Part shown: positions 8,576 through 17,115 of the stretch, one piece after another | Layout: each line of letters opens with the position of its first letter | How positions within the stretch are numbered: position 1 is the stretch's first letter | NCBI GenBank assembly: GCA_019117495.1 | Contig: DWZP01000031.1 | Span: 212,741 to 276,740, forward strand | Length of the DNA stretch: 64,000 nucleotides | Origin: Fusicatenibacter_A intestinipullorum | Lineage (GTDB): Bacteria > Bacillota > Negativicutes > Acidaminococcales > Acidaminococcaceae | Reading direction: 5' to 3' | The notes under the pieces: model-generated | Database searches by the model: none | What the model was told of the DNA's origin: nothing | What the model saw: the letters and a program-made list of their open reading frames with translations, nothing else | Program-made: the position numbers and the translations under genes

Positions 8576-9733
8576 ATGGCAAAACTGAAAGTAATGACAG
8601 TTTTCGGCACACGCCCTGAAGCTATTAAGATGTGCCCGCTGGTTTTGGAAATGCGCAAACATCCTGACGAAATTGAACCGCTGGTGGCTGTAACAGCGCA
8701 GCACCGCGAAATGCTTGATCAGGTGCTGCACCTTTTTGGCATTACTCCCGATTATGATTTGAATATTATGAGCGCCGGGCAGACGCTGTATGACGTTACG
8801 GAAAAAGCCCTGCGCGGCTTGCAGAAAGTTTTGGAAGAAGCTAAGCCGGACCTTGTTCTGGTGCACGGCGATACCACTACCACTTTTGCAGGCGCTCTGG
8901 CAGCTTTTTATGCGCAGATTCCGGTAGGCCATGTTGAAGCAGGCCTGCGCACCGGCAACAAATATTCGCCGTTTCCGGAAGAAATGAACCGCAAATTAAC
9001 CGGCGCACTTGCCGATTACCATTTTGCGCCTACCGCGACAAGCAAAGCCAACTTGCTGCGCGAAAACGTACCGGAAGCAAAAATTGTAGTTACCGGCAAT
9101 ACCGTTATCGACGCTTTGAAAACCACCGTTAAAAAAGATTACCGCTTTGATGACGATGCACTGCACGAAGTGCTTGACAGCGGCAAACGCCTTATTTTAA
9201 TGACCACGCACCGCCGCGAAAACCTTGGCGAACCGATGCGCCATGTTTATAAAGCCCTGTGCGAAGTACTGCGCACGCATCCCGGCGTGGAAGCAATTTT
9301 CCCGGTGCATAAAAACCCGAAGGTGCGCCAGATTGTAGATGAAGAACTGGGGCATCTGCCGCAGGTTCACTTAATAGAGCCGCTGGACTACGAACCGTTT
9401 GCCAACCTTATGGCGCGCGTTGATATTGTGCTTACCGACAGCGGCGGAATTCAGGAAGAAGCGCCGGCACTCGGCAAACCCGTGCTTGTGCTGCGCGATA
9501 CCACCGAACGCCCAGAAGCAGTTTCGGCAGGCACGGTAAAACTTATAGGCACTGCTTATGAAGATGTGCTGCGCGAAACCAATCTGCTTTTGGATGACGC
9601 TGCTCATTACCGCATCATGGCGGAAGCCGTTAACCCTTACGGCGACGGTGAAGCCTGCGCAAGGATTGTAAACCGGATTTTAAAAGAATTTGGTTTTGAT
9701 GTTGAAGATTTACCCGAATTTACTGTAATTTGA
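8576..9733 (+). CDS. wecB: UDP-N-acetylglucosamine 2-epimerase (non-hydrolysing)
   Basis: Interconverts UDP-GlcNAc and UDP-ManNAc in the cytoplasm. The protein is 385 residues from the ATG at 8576, which has AAGGAG eight bases upstream; the GTG at 8567 is less likely. Visible motifs are GTRPEAIKM at the N terminus, VHGDTTT and HVEAGLRTG in the N-domain, and the UDP-binding DSGGIQEEAPALGKPVLVLR segment. It sits between the transferase gene and the ATP synthase operon, as mnaA does in Bacillus. Confidence 0.95.
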   Translation: MAKLKVMTVFGTRPEAIKMCPLVLEMRKHPDEIEPLVAVTAQHREMLDQVLHLFGITPDYDLNIMSAGQTLYDVTEKALRGLQKVLEEAKPDLVLVHGDTTTTFAGALAAFYAQIPVGHVEAGLRTGNKYSPFPEEMNRKLTGALADYHFAPTATSKANLLRENVPEAKIVVTGNTVIDALKTTVKKDYRFDDDALHEVLDSGKRLILMTTHRRENLGEPMRHVYKALCEVLRTHPGVEAIFPVHKNPKVRQIVDEELGHLPQVHLIEPLDYEPFANLMARVDIVLTDSGGIQEEAPALGKPVLVLRDTTERPEAVSAGTVKLIGTAYEDVLRETNLLLDDAAHYRIMAEAVNPYGDGEACARIVNRILKEFGFDVEDLPEFTVI

Positions 9734-9825
9734 TATAGACAGAATTTGTGAAATATTTTAAAATAATATTAAGAAGGTATGAAGATTTCTAATATATTAT
9801 GATGACGTGAAATTTGGTGAGCGCC

Positions 9826-10230
9826 ATGAATGAGAATCTGGAAAAAGTAAAACTTGCCGACAGAAAACGGCAGGAAATAGCCAGACGCATTAAAGCACGC
9901 CTTGACAGGCAGCGCCGGCAGGAACTTGAGCGCATCAGAATGATGAACGCTTTTGCAATAGTTTCTTCGCTCGGCATGATGACTGTTATAGATTTTCTGC
10001 TTGCATACTGGGGCGGCGACTGGCTCGATAATTATTTTCAGACTGGTGACCATTTCTGGCGCAAAATCTGCCTTGGCCTTGCTGGCCTCACGTTTGCACT
10101 TGGCGTTTTTAAATTGATTTATGTGACTAGACCGCTGGAAGAAGAAAAATCAGACGAAAATGCCAATAAAGAAGAAAATACACCCAAAAATGAAGATAAT
10201 ATTCTTAAAGAAAACGAGATTAGTAACTAA
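9826..10230 (+). CDS. atpZ: AtpZ/AtpI family small membrane protein
   Basis: A 134-residue protein with a charged N-terminal helix of about 40 residues, two hydrophobic segments (about residues 41-60 and 77-96) and a long acidic, lysine-rich tail. This matches AtpZ, which precedes atpI in many F-type operons and has been linked to Mg2+ or Ca2+ handling and to ATP synthase assembly. The ATG at 9826 follows GGTGAG; an in-frame TTG at 9814 is a weaker start. It is the first gene of the atp operon. Confidence 0.75.
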   Translation: MNENLEKVKLADRKRQEIARRIKARLDRQRRQELERIRMMNAFAIVSSLGMMTVIDFLLAYWGGDWLDNYFQTGDHFWRKICLGLAGLTFALGVFKLIYVTRPLEEEKSDENANKEENTPKNEDNILKENEISN

Positions 10231-10237
10231 ATAAATT

Positions 10238-10639
10238 ATGATGAAATTTGATTTAACTCCGCTTGTACAGACTGGCGGCTATAAGGTTGTGGCAAAGCTG
10301 TTTATATCGGCTATGCCGCTGGTTATACTTGCCGGATTTATTGATTATGCCTTTTCTGTATCGCTGTTCAGAGGTGTTGTAATTGGTGTTTTAGATACGG
10401 TAATCATGTTTCATGGTATGAAAAGAGCTTTGCCCTATGTCAAAGAACCCCAAAAGGGTATTTCGATTATGGGGCGTTATCGTATTTACCGCCTTATGTC
10501 TGCTGGCAGTATTTTTGTGTTGATGTTAAGGTTGAAATACCCAGTTTTCGGTGCGAGCCTGGGATTTCTGCTGATACATATATTTTTAATTATTAATTTA
10601 TTATTTTTCGCGTACCGACTTAACAAGAAGGAAGCGTGA
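10238..10639 (+). CDS. atpI: ATP synthase subunit I
   Basis: A 133-residue protein with four hydrophobic segments, the size and layout of AtpI, which assists assembly of the c-ring. Sequence conservation in this family is weak, so the call rests largely on membrane layout and on position directly before atpB. Two adjacent ATG codons (10238 and 10241) could serve as start. Confidence 0.7.
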   Translation: MMKFDLTPLVQTGGYKVVAKLFISAMPLVILAGFIDYAFSVSLFRGVVIGVLDTVIMFHGMKRALPYVKEPQKGISIMGRYRIYRLMSAGSIFVLMLRLKYPVFGASLGFLLIHIFLIINLLFFAYRLNKKEA

Positions 10640-10657
10640 GGAAAGGAGTTGAAAAGG

Positions 10658-11377
10658 ATGGGAAATGAAGCAGCTGCTATGGCACAGGGAGCTGAACAGT
10701 CAGGTGAAATTATACATTACGCTGCAACTGAAATAGCACCAGGTATTGTAATCAATATGCAGACAATGTATATGACTTGGATTGCGATGGCTATTGTATT
10801 TGTATTATTTTTCGTAGTCTCCCGCAACCCGAAGTTAGTTCCGAGCGGCCTGCAAAATGTAATGGAAATGGTTATCGATTTCCTTGATGGCATGATGAAT
10901 CAGAACATCGGTGAAAAAGGGCGTAAATATATGGCCTCTTTCATCATTACCCTGTTCACGTTTATTTTGGTCAGCAACGAAATCGGTATGCTTCCGCAAG
11001 TTGGTGTACACTGGACTTCACCGACCAACGACATCAACACATGTTTTGCTCTTTCGCTGCTCATCGCTTTAAGCGCTTATATTGTAGGCGTTATAAGGCA
11101 GGGTATTGGCCATTTTAAACATTTTGTAAGCCCCAGCAAGGCATTTTTGCCGTTACATTTACTGGACGCTATTACAAAACCGCTGACTATGGCGCTTCGT
11201 CTTTTCGGTAACATTCTGGCAGGCGAAATTTTGCTCATAGTTCTTTACCAGTTATCTCCCTGGATTATTCCGGAGTTCTGGGTTATGTTCAGCTTGTTCA
11301 TAGGCTTTGTCCAGGCTTTTATCTTCACGATTTTGGCATTGGGCAGCTATGCACTGGCGTTTAATGACCACCATTAA
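10658..11377 (+). CDS. atpB: F-type ATP synthase subunit a
   Basis: Subunit a forms the ion half-channels against the c-ring in the inner membrane. The 239-residue protein has five or six hydrophobic segments and the conserved arginine in the ALRLFGNILAGEI helix near residue 179. The ATG at 10658 is preferred over the TTG at 10649, which lies only one base after the AAAGGAG site. The operon order is atpZ-I-B-E-F-(H)A-G-D-C. Confidence 0.95.
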   Translation: MGNEAAAMAQGAEQSGEIIHYAATEIAPGIVINMQTMYMTWIAMAIVFVLFFVVSRNPKLVPSGLQNVMEMVIDFLDGMMNQNIGEKGRKYMASFIITLFTFILVSNEIGMLPQVGVHWTSPTNDINTCFALSLLIALSAYIVGVIRQGIGHFKHFVSPSKAFLPLHLLDAITKPLTMALRLFGNILAGEILLIVLYQLSPWIIPEFWVMFSLFIGFVQAFIFTILALGSYALAFNDHH

Positions 11378-11421
11378 TTTATTAAAATTAAAATTTATTT
11401 AAATTTGAAAGGATGAATTAA

Positions 11422-11673
11422 ATGTCTGAAACTGCAATTATTACTGCTGCATCTTTGATTGCTGCTGGTCTTGTTTGCCTTGGTGCTGCTGCCGGTGCTG
11501 GTTTTGGTAACGGCAATATGTGCGGAAAATCTATCGAATCTATGGCTCGTCAGCCTGAAGAAGCTGGTAAAATCTTTACCAACATGTTGGTTTGCGTAGG
11601 CCTTATCGAATCCATGCCTATCCTTTGCTACGTTATTGCAATCGTTCTTGTATTTGCTAACCCTTTCATTTAA
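11422..11673 (+). CDS. atpE: F-type ATP synthase subunit c
   Basis: An 83-residue two-helix proteolipid. The polar loop ARQPE (residues 42-46) and the ion-binding glutamate E63 are clear. E63 is followed by S64, as in sodium-binding c subunits. The helix-1 position filled by Gln32 in Ilyobacter holds Asn30 here, and the usual tyrosine five residues after the glutamate is Leu68. Four cysteines (19, 34, 58, 69) lie in or near the helices, which is unusual. Ion specificity, H+ or Na+, is therefore open. The start has a GAAAGGAT site. Confidence 0.95.
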   Translation: MSETAIITAASLIAAGLVCLGAAAGAGFGNGNMCGKSIESMARQPEEAGKIFTNMLVCVGLIESMPILCYVIAIVLVFANPFI

Positions 11674-11722
11674 TAGGTTAAGTTGTGATGTTAAACAAAA
11701 TTAATAAAAGGGAGGGTCATAA

Positions 11723-12202
11723 GTGATTGATATTAACGCAACTTTGATTGCGCAGGTTCTGAACTTTTTGTTCCTCGTGTTCATACTTGCAAAATTTGCG
11801 TATAAACCTATCATTAACATGATGGATGAGCGTAAGAACAAAATCGCAAGCGACCTGGAAAACGCTGAATTGGCGAAAGCCGAAGCTGAAAAATTAAAAG
11901 CTGAATATGCTGCTCAGCTTGCTACTGTACGTCAGGAAGCACAGAGCATTATTGACAGCGCACGTAAAACTGCTCAGTCTGTACATGATAAGATTATTGC
12001 TGAAACCAAAGCAGAACAGGAACAGATTGTTGCTTCCGCTAAAGACGCAATTGCTCTTGAAAAACAGCAGGCTCTCGGCGAAGTACGTGCTCAGGTTATC
12101 AAACTTAGTTTGGTTGCTGCCGGTAAAATCCTGGAACAGAAATTAAATTCTGCAGAAGATGAAAAATTGGCAGGTTCCGTTGTTGATAAAATAATGAAAT
12201 AA
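11723..12202 (+). CDS. atpF: F-type ATP synthase subunit b
   Basis: The 159-residue peripheral-stalk subunit has one N-terminal hydrophobic segment (about residues 5-24) followed by a long charged coiled-coil that ends near the C terminus. The GTG start is preceded by GGGAGGG. In other bacteria its C-terminal end binds the delta C-terminal domain; here that domain is on the N terminus of the next protein. A 92-base gap separates the two genes. Confidence 0.94.
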   Translation: MIDINATLIAQVLNFLFLVFILAKFAYKPIINMMDERKNKIASDLENAELAKAEAEKLKAEYAAQLATVRQEAQSIIDSARKTAQSVHDKIIAETKAEQEQIVASAKDAIALEKQQALGEVRAQVIKLSLVAAGKILEQKLNSAEDEKLAGSVVDKIMK

Positions 12203-12294
12203 TATTGATTTGTGTTCCATAAAAGCCGGATTAAAGGGCTCTGCCTTCCTTTTGGGCATTGCTTGTACCGGCAGATTGAGGTGATTGATACAAT

Positions 12295-14127
12295 ATGAAG
12301 AATGAAGAAAATATTGCTTTGATAGAGCAAGAATTGTCCGATTTCAAAATTGACCGCAGTTCCATTAAAGAATTGCTGGAAGTCAAAGTTACTACTGCTA
12401 AAAAACTGACTTCTGACGAGTATCAATCCATTTCTGCAATTCTTACCGAGAAACTGGGCAGCGAAATTTACATGAATAAAATTGTTGACCCGGCTATCCT
12501 CGGCGGCATCATAGTACAAGTTGGCGATAAAGTATTCGATGCTTCCGCACTGCGTAAGCTGAAAAAAATGGAAGTTGTAATGGATGGCATTGACATTCAT
12601 GAATACTCCCTGCAGGATACTGCCAAAATCTCCGATGCTATGGGCGCTAAGCTCGAGAATTACACAGTGGATGTAGACCTTGAAGAAGTCGGCATTGTTG
12701 AAAAAATCGGTGACGGCATCGCAACCGTTATCGGTATGAAAAACGCTATGGCAGGCGAAATGGTTGAACTTCCGAACGGCGTAACCGGCATGGTACTTAA
12801 CCTTGACCGTGAAAACGTCGGCGTTGTACTGCTTGGTGGCGATACCCTTGTTAAAGAGGGCGACATCGTACGCAGAACCGGACGCATTATGGAAGTTGGC
12901 GTAGGCGAAGGCCTCCTCGGCCGCGTTGTAAGCGCGCTGGGCGAACCTATCGACGGCAAAGGCAGCATTGCTTATGCTGAAAAACGCCCGATTGAATCTC
13001 CTGCACACGGCATTGCTGACCGTGAATCCGTAGATACTCCGCTTCAGACCGGTATTAAATGTATCGACGCTCTCGTTCCTATCGGACGTGGCCAGCGCGA
13101 ACTTATTATCGGCGACCGCGGCACCGGCAAAACTGCCGTTGCTGTTGATACCATCCTTAACCAGAAAGGCCAGAACGTAATCTGCATTTACGTTGCTATC
13201 GGCCAGAAGGCTTCTAACGTTGCCCGTATCGTTCGTACTCTCGAACAGCACGGCGCAATGGAATACAGCATTGTTGTTGCAGCTACCGCAGCTGATTCTG
13301 CTCCTTTGCAGTATATCGCTCCGTATGCAGGCGTAACAATGGCAGAATATTTCATGGACCAGGGCAAAGACGTTCTGTGCGTATACGACGACCTTTCCAA
13401 ACACGCCGTTGCATACCGTGCAATGTCCCTGCTGCTCCGCCGTCCTCCTGGACGTGAAGCATATCCTGGCGACGTATTCTACTTGCATTCCCGTCTTTTG
13501 GAACGCGCTGCAAAACTCAATAAAGAGCTTGGCAATGGTTCCATTACCGCACTGCCGGTTATTGAAACCCTGGCAGGCGACGTAGGCGGCTTTATTCCTA
13601 CCAACGTAATTTCCATTACCGACGGACAAATCTTCCTGGAATCCGAATTGTTCTATGCAGGTATCCGTCCGGCTATCAACTCCGGCTTGTCCGTATCCCG
13701 TGTAGGCGGTGCAGCACAAATTAAAGCAATGAAATCCGTTGCCGGTACCCTGCGCCTTGACCTTGCACAATACCGCGAACTTGCTGCATTCTCCCAGTTC
13801 GCTTCTGACCTTGATAAAGCTACCAAGGCTCAGCTCGAACGTGGCCAGCGCCTGATGGAAATCATGAAGCAGGGCCAGTACCAGCCTCTGACTGTTGAGA
13901 AGGAAGTTATGTCGATTTACCTCGGTACTAAAGGTTATCTTGACGATATCGACGTTAAAAAGATTACCCGTTTCGAAAAAGAATTCCTTGAATTTATGGA
14001 CGCTGCTTACCCGCAGGTTGGCGAATCCATCCGTACCGAAAAGAAAATCACCGACGAAGCTGAAGCTACACTGAAAAAAGCTATAGAACAGTTTAAGGAA
14101 ACTTTTCTTGCCAGTGAAGGCAGGTGA
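12295..14127 (+). CDS. atpA: Fusion of delta-subunit C-terminal domain to F1 alpha subunit
   Basis: The 610-residue protein joins two ATP synthase parts in one unbroken frame. Residues 30-97 match the delta/OSCP C-terminal domain, with VDPAILGGIIVQVGD at 64-78. From about residue 105 it is a full alpha subunit of about 506 residues, including its usual N-terminal helix (around 110-124), the Walker A loop GDRGTGKT near 273, and the VGGAAQIKAM and YRELAAFSQFASDLD regions. The helical N-terminal domain of delta, about 105 residues, is absent; the 92 bases between atpF and this ATG cannot encode it. The start has GAGGTG. An ATG at 12580, after GGAAG, could give free alpha (515 residues). The catalytic-site and operon context leave no doubt about alpha. 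Confidence 0.93.
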   Translation: MKNEENIALIEQELSDFKIDRSSIKELLEVKVTTAKKLTSDEYQSISAILTEKLGSEIYMNKIVDPAILGGIIVQVGDKVFDASALRKLKKMEVVMDGIDIHEYSLQDTAKISDAMGAKLENYTVDVDLEEVGIVEKIGDGIATVIGMKNAMAGEMVELPNGVTGMVLNLDRENVGVVLLGGDTLVKEGDIVRRTGRIMEVGVGEGLLGRVVSALGEPIDGKGSIAYAEKRPIESPAHGIADRESVDTPLQTGIKCIDALVPIGRGQRELIIGDRGTGKTAVAVDTILNQKGQNVICIYVAIGQKASNVARIVRTLEQHGAMEYSIVVAATAADSAPLQYIAPYAGVTMAEYFMDQGKDVLCVYDDLSKHAVAYRAMSLLLRRPPGREAYPGDVFYLHSRLLERAAKLNKELGNGSITALPVIETLAGDVGGFIPTNVISITDGQIFLESELFYAGIRPAINSGLSVSRVGGAAQIKAMKSVAGTLRLDLAQYRELAAFSQFASDLDKATKAQLERGQRLMEIMKQGQYQPLTVEKEVMSIYLGTKGYLDDIDVKKITRFEKEFLEFMDAAYPQVGESIRTEKKITDEAEATLKKAIEQFKETFLASEGR

Positions 14128-14134
14128 TTGACTG

Positions 14135-15034
14135 ATGGCTACTGCACGTGAGATTCATCGCCACATGAAAAGTGTAAAGAACATTGGTCAAATCACTAAG
14201 GCGATGAAAATGGTTGCTGCGGCACGTCTGCGCAGAGCGCAGGAAAGAGCTGCCGCCAGCCGTCCGTATGCTATAAAAATTAAAGAGGTTTTGAGTAATA
14301 TCGTTGGCGATAAAGGAACTTTGTCCGGACTGAGCCCGAGAAAACATCCTTTAATTCAAAAACGCCCGGTAAAAAAGATTGGCTTTTTGGTAATGTGCTC
14401 CGATAAGGGCCTTGCAGGCGCTTACGGCAGCAATGTTTTAAAACATGCCATGGGTGAAATCTTAAAAGTAAAAGGCGAAGTGGTTATTATTACCTGCGGC
14501 CGCCGTGCCAGAGACTTTTTCAGACATCGTGGCTTTAATGTCATTCAGGCACACTTTGGTTTCTCCGACAAGCCTTCTTACAACAACGCTGTTGAAATAG
14601 CATATGATGCAGCACAGCGTTTTGCCGATGAGCAGTTTGATGAATTGCGCATTGTATATACTTTGTTCAAATCCGCACTTTCGCAGACCCCTACCAATGA
14701 AACTATTCTTCCGCTGGAACCTCCGGCAGAAGAAGCACCCAAAGGCGGCGAAGCACAGGTTAAAGCAAATACCCAGTATTTGTTCTTGCCTGAAGCAGAA
14801 GAAATTCTGGCAGATTTGGCACCTCGTTATTTGGAAACTGTTATTTATGCCGCACTCGTACAGTCCGCAGCGAGCGAACTCGGTTCCCGTATGACTGCTA
14901 TGAGTTCCGCAACAGACAACGCAGCAAAGCTGGTTAAGAGCCTCGAGCTTAACTACAATAAAGCCCGTCAGGCACTTATTACCCGCGAGCTGACCGAAAT
15001 CTGCGGCGGTGCAGAAGCATTAAAACAGAACTGA
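14135..15034 (+). CDS. atpG: F-type ATP synthase subunit gamma
   Basis: The central rotor subunit. The 299-residue protein begins with the conserved REIHRHMKSVKNIGQITKAM helix (split here across residues 5-24) and ends with the C-terminal helix that carries the MTAMSSATDNA motif. A Pro/Glu/Lys-rich insert around residues 191-208 is a variable surface loop. It starts seven bases after the delta-alpha fusion. Confidence 0.96.
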   Translation: MATAREIHRHMKSVKNIGQITKAMKMVAAARLRRAQERAAASRPYAIKIKEVLSNIVGDKGTLSGLSPRKHPLIQKRPVKKIGFLVMCSDKGLAGAYGSNVLKHAMGEILKVKGEVVIITCGRRARDFFRHRGFNVIQAHFGFSDKPSYNNAVEIAYDAAQRFADEQFDELRIVYTLFKSALSQTPTNETILPLEPPAEEAPKGGEAQVKANTQYLFLPEAEEILADLAPRYLETVIYAALVQSAASELGSRMTAMSSATDNAAKLVKSLELNYNKARQALITRELTEICGGAEALKQN

Positions 15035-15065
15035 TGATATATTAGTAAATTAGGAGGCTAAAACC

Positions 15066-16481
15066 TTGAATACTGGTAGAATAGTACAAGTTGTTGGCCC
15101 TGTTGTTGACATTGAGTTCAGTCCGAAAACAATGCCCGCGATCCTGAATGCTATCAAAATTGATGGTACTACTGATGACGGTAAAGTAAAAATTCACCTT
15201 ACTTGTGAAGTTATGCAGCATATCGGCTATAACATTGTCCGTACTGTTGCCATGAGCTCTACCGATGGTCTTGTTCGCGGCATGGAAGCAGTAGATACCG
15301 GCGCTCCTATCAGCGTACCGGTTGGCCCCGGCGTACTGGGCCGTATCTTCAACGTTCTCGGTGAAACTGTTGACCATGATGACACGAAAGTAGAAGCAGC
15401 AGACTACTGGCCTATCCACCGTCCTGCTCCGACTTTTGACCAACAGGCAACAAGCACTAAAATTTTGGAAACAGGCATTAAAGTCGTTGACCTTATCGCT
15501 CCGTATGCAATGGGCGGTAAAATCGGTCTGTTCGGCGGTGCAGGCGTAGGTAAAACCGTTATTATTATGGAACTTATCCATAATATCGCAACTGCACACG
15601 GCGGTTACTCCGTATTCGCCGGCGTAGGCGAACGTACCCGTGAAGGCAATGACCTTTGGTGCGAAATGAAAGAATCCGGCGTTATCGACAAAACCGCTCT
15701 GGTTTACGGTCAGATGAACGAACCTCCTGGAGCACGTATGCGCGTAGGCCTTACCGGCCTGACCATGGCTGAATACTTCCGTGATGTAGGCGGCCAGGAC
15801 GTACTTCTGTTTATCGATAACATTTTCCGTTTCATTCAGGCAGGTTCCGAAGTTTCCGCATTGCTCGGCCGTATGCCTTCCGCAGTAGGTTATCAGCCTA
15901 CCTTGGCAAACGATATCGGTGCATTGCAGGAACGCATTACCTCCACTAAAACCGGTTCCATCACCTCCGTACAGGCTGTATACGTACCTGCGGACGACTT
16001 GACTGACCCTGCACCGGCAGGCACCTTCGCCCACCTGGATGCAACCACAGTACTGTCCCGTCAGATTGCAGAGCTTGGTATTTATCCTGCGGTTGACCCG
16101 CTGGATTCCACCAGCCGTATTCTTGACCCGCTGGTAATCGGTGAAGAACATTACAATGTTGCCCGCGGCGTACAGGCTATTCTCCAACGCTATAAAGAAT
16201 TGCAGGATATCATCGCAATTCTCGGTATGGAAGAACTTAGCGAAGAAGATAAACTTACCGTTGCCCGCGCACGTAAAATTCAAAGATTCCTGTCCCAGGC
16301 ATTCTTCGTAGCAGAACAGTTTACCGGTACCCCGGGACAATATGTTCCTTTGAACGAAACCATCAGAGGTTTTAAAGAAATCCTCGAAGGTAAACATGAT
16401 GATCTGCCCGAAGGCGCCTTCTACATGGTAGGCACTATTGATGACGCCATTAAGAAAGCTGAAAGCATGAAGGTGGATTGA
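15066..16481 (+). CDS. atpD: F-type ATP synthase subunit beta
   Basis: The catalytic subunit, 471 residues. Walker A GGAGVGKT lies near residue 158, the GERTREGND motif near 189 and the DELSEED-like segment appears as MEELSEEDKL near 387. The gene starts on TTG at 15066 with TAGGAGG eight bases upstream; the first residues NTGRIVQVVGPVVDIEF fit the family exactly, supporting the rare start. Confidence 0.97.
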   Translation: MNTGRIVQVVGPVVDIEFSPKTMPAILNAIKIDGTTDDGKVKIHLTCEVMQHIGYNIVRTVAMSSTDGLVRGMEAVDTGAPISVPVGPGVLGRIFNVLGETVDHDDTKVEAADYWPIHRPAPTFDQQATSTKILETGIKVVDLIAPYAMGGKIGLFGGAGVGKTVIIMELIHNIATAHGGYSVFAGVGERTREGNDLWCEMKESGVIDKTALVYGQMNEPPGARMRVGLTGLTMAEYFRDVGGQDVLLFIDNIFRFIQAGSEVSALLGRMPSAVGYQPTLANDIGALQERITSTKTGSITSVQAVYVPADDLTDPAPAGTFAHLDATTVLSRQIAELGIYPAVDPLDSTSRILDPLVIGEEHYNVARGVQAILQRYKELQDIIAILGMEELSEEDKLTVARARKIQRFLSQAFFVAEQFTGTPGQYVPLNETIRGFKEILEGKHDDLPEGAFYMVGTIDDAIKKAESMKVD

Positions 16482-16485
16482 TTGC

Positions 16486-16914
16486 ATGGCAAATTTAATG
16501 CAATTGGAAATTGTAACCCCTGATAAATACTTCATTAAAAGAGACGATGTTGTATATGCAGGCTTTGAAGCTTTAGACGGCGGTTTTGGCGTATTTGCCA
16601 ATCATATGCCTGCTATTGCAGCACTTAAAGACGCCCCTTTTAAATACAGGGACGCCAATAATGAAGAACATTTCATTTATTTATCGGGCGGCTTTGCTGA
16701 AATTGTAAAAAACAAAATTACAATTCTCAGCATTCAGGCTGAAGCAGCAGAGGACATTGACCTTGAACGCGCGCATGCGGCTTTGGAAAGAGCTGAAACC
16801 CGCATTGCCAACTTTACGGTTGATATTAACGTTAAAAGAGCCGAAGCTGCCAAGGCAAGAGCTCTCGGCAGAATCAGGACAGTAGAACTTTCCATGGCTG
16901 CCAAAATGAGATAA
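16486..16914 (+). CDS. atpC: F-type ATP synthase subunit epsilon
   Basis: A 142-residue epsilon subunit with the N-terminal beta sandwich (conserved GVFANHMPAIAAL near residue 40 and FIYLSGGFAEI near 64) and a C-terminal two-helix region that can inhibit ATPase activity. It closes the operon four bases after atpD and is followed by a strong terminator. Confidence 0.95.
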   Translation: MANLMQLEIVTPDKYFIKRDDVVYAGFEALDGGFGVFANHMPAIAALKDAPFKYRDANNEEHFIYLSGGFAEIVKNKITILSIQAEAAEDIDLERAHAALERAETRIANFTVDINVKRAEAAKARALGRIRTVELSMAAKMR

Positions 16915-16926
16915 GCTTAAACTTAA

Positions 16927-16956
16927 AACGCACCTCTTTACGGGGTGCGTTTTTTA
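16927..16956 (+). terminator. Rho-independent terminator of the atp operon
   Basis: Stem AACGCACC pairing with GGTGCGTT, followed by a run of T residues, 13 bases after the atpC stop. Confidence 0.9.
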
Positions 16957-17051
16957 TTTGCTTAAACAAGATAACTTTATAAAAATAAGCTGAACAGTTC
17001 AAAGCATTAAAAAGAAAGGCTTAAAATTGTGCCATTAAACAAAATGTTTGC

Positions 17052-17080
17052 TTGTTTTATAGGCGTAGATAAGATAAAAT
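17052..17080 (+). promoter_or_regulatory. Promoter of ftsH
   Basis: TTGTTT (17052-17057) and TAAAAT (17075-17080) with 17-base spacing, 36 bases before the ftsH ATG. It lies after the atp terminator, so ftsH is likely a separate unit. Confidence 0.6.
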
Positions 17081-17115
17081 ATATTTATAATTTTATGCTT
17101 TTTATGGAGGGCACA

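Noticed and set aside
12203..12294. A frameshifted or separate atpH N-terminal part before the fusion
   Set aside because: Only 92 bases are available and none of the frames encodes a helical domain of the needed length.
12091..13770. 559-codon open frame on the minus strand across atpA
   Set aside because: It is antisense to a certain gene, has no ribosome binding site, and its composition is that of a mirror frame of strongly biased codons.
15042..16601. 519-codon open frame on the minus strand across atpD
   Set aside because: Antisense to atpD and with no recognisable motif; a codon-bias artefact.
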